Of a DNA stretch of 64,000 bases, positions 60,330 through 64,000 are shown one piece after another. Position numbers and translations under genes: made by a program. The notes beneath the pieces were generated by a model. It had not been told where the DNA came from and searched no databases. It worked only from the letters and a program-made list of their open reading frames with translations. Where the stretch lies: positions 372,001-436,000 of the forward strand of contig JAECYW010000008.1 in NCBI GenBank assembly GCA_023014335.1. The letters are read 5' to 3'. This stretch comes from Galerina marginata (lineage: Eukaryota; Basidiomycota; Agaricomycetes; Agaricales; Galerinaceae). Within the stretch, counting starts at the first letter, position 1. Each line of letters starts with the position of its first letter.

Positions 60330-61010
60330 GAGGTCGGGCAGACGATGACGATGAATGGACGGAGATGATGCAAGCAAACTCCTGGGGGTTTAAGCAAGAG
60401 AAGCGCATCAGGCTTGACGGTTAGACGTGGTCGGGCATGTGGAAGTCAACGACGGGGTTGATGACGTGTTGAGGCCTAACAACGTTCCGTGGACGCCCCA
60501 GGCGAGATGTGGGCAGCAATCCGTCTTTGGCTCCGCCTCCTCCTCCTGCTCCAATTTGCGAGCCTTGACGACATGCCTAGCCTCCCTGTTCCAGCTGCGA
60601 ACTACCTACAATTTTCGTCGTCGTCGCCGTGGGCTCAGCCCTCAACCCTCATTCCTCAAACCTCCAAACTTCTCTTCTATCCAAGCAAGGCAAACCTGAC
60701 ACGGTCACCACTCCAACAACGGGCCCTGTCTTTGTTCCTTGTTGGATCCTCCGCCTCATTTCAGGCTCGTGGCTGTGGGCGACGGCAGGGGGTCGGTAGA
60801 CGATAACGATGATGACGGGTGGGCGGAGATGATGCAGGAAAACTCCAGAAAGCTGACGAATGGGAGGGAGAGAAGGCGCATCAGGCATCATGCATCACGC
60901 TCAGACGTGGCTGGCATGAGGAAGTTAACGACCGGGTTGATGACGTGACAACTGTCCGTGGACGCACCAGGCGAGATGTGGGCAGCTGTCCATTTACTCA
61001 TGTCCCCTTC
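60330..61010 (+). repeat. Second decayed tandem duplication, unit about 470 bases
   Basis: The segments at 60339-60520 and 60806-60990 share GGCGGAGATGATGCA-type sequence, AAGCGCATCAGG / AAGGCGCATCAGG, GTTGATGACGTG and CAGGCGAGATGTGGGCAGC. A weaker relative with GACGAATGGGATGATGGCC lies at 61534. Frames are short and inconsistent between copies. Confidence 0.7.
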
Positions 61011-62309
61011 GTCTCCTCCCTCTTCGACCCGCAGACTTCAACGCAGACTCGAAGTACCTAGTCTAGCCCACCCTCCGCGGGACTACCGGCGCCCCCAGCC
61101 ATTCCACTGCCACATCGTTTCCCTCCAATACGTCAGCCACCGTCAGCAGTGCCAGGGACACCTGGATCCGTTACTCTCGTTATTTAACCCTTCGTCCGCT
61201 TCCACCGTACCCGCAGTCATCGTCATCGTCGCCACTTCAACGTCGGCCTCCGCAGCGTTTTCCTTTCTGGTCCTGATATTAACACCGCAAACGAAAGGCT
61301 CCTTAGTCGACGCTGGAGCTGGAGCTAGAGTTGGAGCCGCGCGAGAAACTTTCGCTTTTGGACAGATCCATGTTTCGGTTCATGGAGTGTATGGGATGGA
61401 AGAGGAGAGGGGTTGGGCAGGCAGATGGGTGGCGCGGGCGTTGAACGTTGAACGTTGGAGGGTCACCCCGCGAACTGTGGGGAACTAGGAAGAGGAGATC
61501 GCGCTGTGTGTGAGGGCGGATCCGAGAAGACCGACGAATGGGATGATGGCCACGACCTGCGACAATAGTGGCCACTGCTGCTTCCCGTTTCGGCTCTGCC
61601 GCTGCCTCTATTACCGTGACGCGACCCAAGGCCCGAGCCGCACTCGTGCTGGCACTACGAGGATTTTCCCTTTGTCCGCGCGGTTGCTATTACTTCAACA
61701 TCGACCCATGTAGTATACCTGCTCCCAAATCCAGCACCAGTCCGATACGACTTCTGTTTCCGTGCCATCTCTGCTGGAGGACCCGCCGCTTTGAAGTAGG
61801 TGTGCGAGTGTATCGGATAGAACTTGAAGGGGTGGTTATGCAGGAGGAGGCGGCGAACTCCCAAAAGCCGCAGATGACGAGAAAATGGAGGCTGCAAGGA
61901 GGTGATAATGCTATAGGCGAGGGTGCAACCGAAGAGTTCGGAGTGTAGTAGAGTTGGATGAGATCCAACGGAGCCTCTCCTTCTGTGTCGACCGCCTCGG
62001 GCGTCTTCCGATACTGAGGCTGGAACCGGCAGGTCTGCTACTGCCGCTGCTGGCGTCGCCGTCGGAGGAACGGGCCCGTTGGACATGTCACCATCCGAGG
62101 CGCCAGTGAGGATTAGACAGACATCGGTGTTTTGATTTTCGCTGCAAACTACTTGACAATTTGAAGTTATCTACTACATAGAGATCATTTTCCATATAAA
62201 TTCCCCAACACAATCATCAGAAACATGACTCCTTTACGTAGATTATTATAGCAGATTGGCCCATCCTTCCCAGGCAACTACATTAATCCCCAGGTTTAGA
62301 GTTTTCAAA
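61011..62309. other. Spacer before the last gene
   Basis: The minus frame 62086-61655 opens with MSNGPVPPTATPAAAVADLP and could be a first exon, but no convincing continuation was found. Other frames are Ser/Pro/Arg-rich chance products. Confidence 0.35.
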
Positions 62310-63911
62310 TCAAAAGGGAAGCTTCTCGGGATTACCACTACCACATTCGTACTTGAAATCGTCGACGACTCCCCATCTTCTCCAGAGAATCTGCATTCCC
62401 GCGAGTTCTTCAAGGAACGTCAAGGATGGGGCAACGTCAGAGTTAACTTCCCTGATATCTAGGACTGAAATCGGATGAGCCAAATCCCGACGCGCAAGTA
62501 GAAATTGGAAGAGGTATCCCGAAGAGCCTCGGAAGTAAGTGATGTTCAAGATGTCGAGTTTAACCACCTCAAGGAGGGGAAAGAGAATATCCGAAGTTTC
62601 TTTTTGCATGTTCAAAAAATCACCAATGACTTCCTCATTGGCGATTAAGATCGTCACTGCAGGGAGCGAACGAAAAAATGCGTGGAAATCCGTCTCCGAT
62701 GGTGAACGATTCAGAGATGTCAAGTTCAACTGCGTGACGAAGTGGAAGACTGGCGTTGGAAAAGTGAATCCTCCGATTAAAGGGCCCGTAGCAGGCGTTT
62801 CCAACTGCAGACCATTGAACGCGATAGTGATAGCAAAACTTTGGAATGGCGCAGGGTTGTCGGTACTGTCTTCAAAGGAAAATCTAGAATGCGAAACGTG
62901 GAGAGATATGGACGTTGGGATGCGTGCCGTAAAGTAGTCCAGCGCGAATTTAGACAGTGGTTTGAATGGCCCCTGCTCCCAATTTCCGATCGTATAAAGC
63001 CAGAGAAAACAACCACGCGCATGTGTTAAATTTTCCAGTAGTGGGACGGTCGATTCGAAGTCACCTAAGAGTCGCATCTGTCTGAGATTGGGGAGGTTTA
63101 CTACTGATTGACGACGATCCGCCCCTTCTTCGTCATTTGTTGGACTTTGAACGTGATCGACGCGGATATCTTCCAGTTGTGGCATCATTTTGAAGGCTGA
63201 TAGCATTTCAAGAAGAGTAAAGGGCGGTCCGATGTGGATTGAACGAATGTTGGTAGCCCAAGTGGCTTGTGGATTGAATTTTATGTCTGCAAAATGGATT
63301 GTGTGAAGCAGAGGTGCATCGTCGGCGAAGAGGGTGTTGAAGGACGGCGTTGATGAAGCACCAGTTAGGATCCCGTCAAAATCGACGTCGAAGACTCGAA
63401 GCCGAGGAGCTGGGCGGTAAATTGAAATTGAACGCCAGAGCTGTGGCTTAAGCTTGTGGACGGCAATACAAACGATCAGCTTTTCAACTCTTCCCCAATG
63501 CTTGTCCAATACAGAGAAGAGGAAGCCATATATTTTTTGTCGGACGGATGTCCTTGCCTGGTGTATCTGGGATGTGGCTCTGATCCACAGTGATGCGTTC
63601 CCACTCCGTTTTAAAACCGTGTGCCACCAATGGTCCGTGAAGTTAACAAAACTGTCGAGATCTATGAGCTTCGCCCACAAGGAAGGTACTTCGAGGATCA
63701 TGTCGCGCCAATCTCGGCAGACCTGGGAGGCGATTCGAGTGTTACTGAGAGCTGTTGGGTAACTTGGATCGGAAAACATGTCCGCGTTTAGCTTGATGAC
63801 AGATAAAAAAACATCACGGTGCAAACGAAGAACAGGAACATGAATATTTTGTTGGGGAGGACTTAACAAGGACATGTTGGCTGCAGGCAGCGAATTCCTC
63901 AGAGTGGTCAC
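62310..63911 (-). CDS. F-box protein, third and diverged member
   Basis: This single exon encodes 533 residues starting MTTLRNSLPA. Residues about 28-85 form the F-box-like part (LHRDVFLSVIKLNADMF, SQVCRDWRDMILEVPSLWAK, LIDLDSF). The body has leucine-rich blocks such as LPNLRQMRLLGDF and ends with LAGMQILWRRWG, equivalent to LEEMKGLKILWYRSG of the pair at 27.5 and 32.0 kb. It is much more diverged from that pair than they are from each other. The likely role is SCF substrate adaptor with unknown target. The frame is intact. Confidence 0.87.
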   Translation of the reverse strand: MTTLRNSLPAANMSLLSPPQQNIHVPVLRLHRDVFLSVIKLNADMFSDPSYPTALSNTRIASQVCRDWRDMILEVPSLWAKLIDLDSFVNFTDHWWHTVLKRSGNASLWIRATSQIHQARTSVRQKIYGFLFSVLDKHWGRVEKLIVCIAVHKLKPQLWRSISIYRPAPRLRVFDVDFDGILTGASSTPSFNTLFADDAPLLHTIHFADIKFNPQATWATNIRSIHIGPPFTLLEMLSAFKMMPQLEDIRVDHVQSPTNDEEGADRRQSVVNLPNLRQMRLLGDFESTVPLLENLTHARGCFLWLYTIGNWEQGPFKPLSKFALDYFTARIPTSISLHVSHSRFSFEDSTDNPAPFQSFAITIAFNGLQLETPATGPLIGGFTFPTPVFHFVTQLNLTSLNRSPSETDFHAFFRSLPAVTILIANEEVIGDFLNMQKETSDILFPLLEVVKLDILNITYFRGSSGYLFQFLLARRDLAHPISVLDIREVNSDVAPSLTFLEELAGMQILWRRWGVVDDFKYECGSGNPEKLPF

Positions 63912-64000
63912 GACGAAAACGATGGGCCACGCAGCTGTCCGAAATTCAATATTTCAAATTTCAATCCCCGAACTTTTGTCAAAACCGCAAACACAAACAA

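Overview
The window looks like nuclear DNA of a mushroom-forming basidiomycete (Agaricomycetes). Most genes are cut by short GT-AG introns of about 45-70 bases with a CTCAC/CTAAC-type branch site. The gene families also fit: a GH10 xylanase with a C-terminal CBM1, a fungal I66-type protease inhibitor, DUF6533-type seven-helix membrane proteins, intronless F-box proteins, a KDZ-like transposase with CxxC clusters, and a TPR-CHAT protein. I derived the exon models by hand from splice signals and frame continuity. For ten multi-exon genes the exon lengths sum to a whole number of codons.

Layout. 0.1-4.9 kb: a large unrecognised minus-strand gene whose middle is twelve consecutive symmetric phase-2 small exons. 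5.1-7.2 kb: a protein with two RNase H1 N-terminal-like modules and an unrecognised gene whose 3' end is tandemly duplicated. 9.3-14.8 kb: two minus-strand genes, one with a duplicated CxxC-x8-CxH motif and one an intact KDZ-like transposase of 979 residues; they may form one mobile unit. 15.3-17.3 kb: a satellite-like array with a 221-base higher-order unit. 19.2-23.8 kb: an orphan ORF, an I66-type inhibitor and a DUF6533 protein. 25.6-33.6 kb: a segmental tandem duplication carrying two F-box genes. 36.5-38.2 kb: the secreted GH10-CBM1 xylanase. 40-48 kb: an imperfect inverted duplication flanking a low-complexity gene. 48.4-52.6 kb: a TPR-CHAT protein followed by a small gene. 52.9-56.2 kb: a membrane protein and a beta-trefoil-like protein. 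58-61 kb: decayed tandem duplications. 62.3-63.9 kb: a third F-box gene.

The most unusual signals are these. First, a four-member family of about 130-140-residue proteins ending in DEDLVWVT-PDPF: two copies on one side of the inverted repeat, a frameshifted copy on the other arm, and a diverged copy directly behind the CHAT gene. Second, the phase-2 small-exon block. Third, the inverted duplication itself. Fourth, the CHAT protein, a putative cysteine protease with an intact His/Cys pair. Genes at this locus do not form operons; each is probably transcribed on its own. Large intergenic stretches contain only decayed repeats or nothing I can identify.
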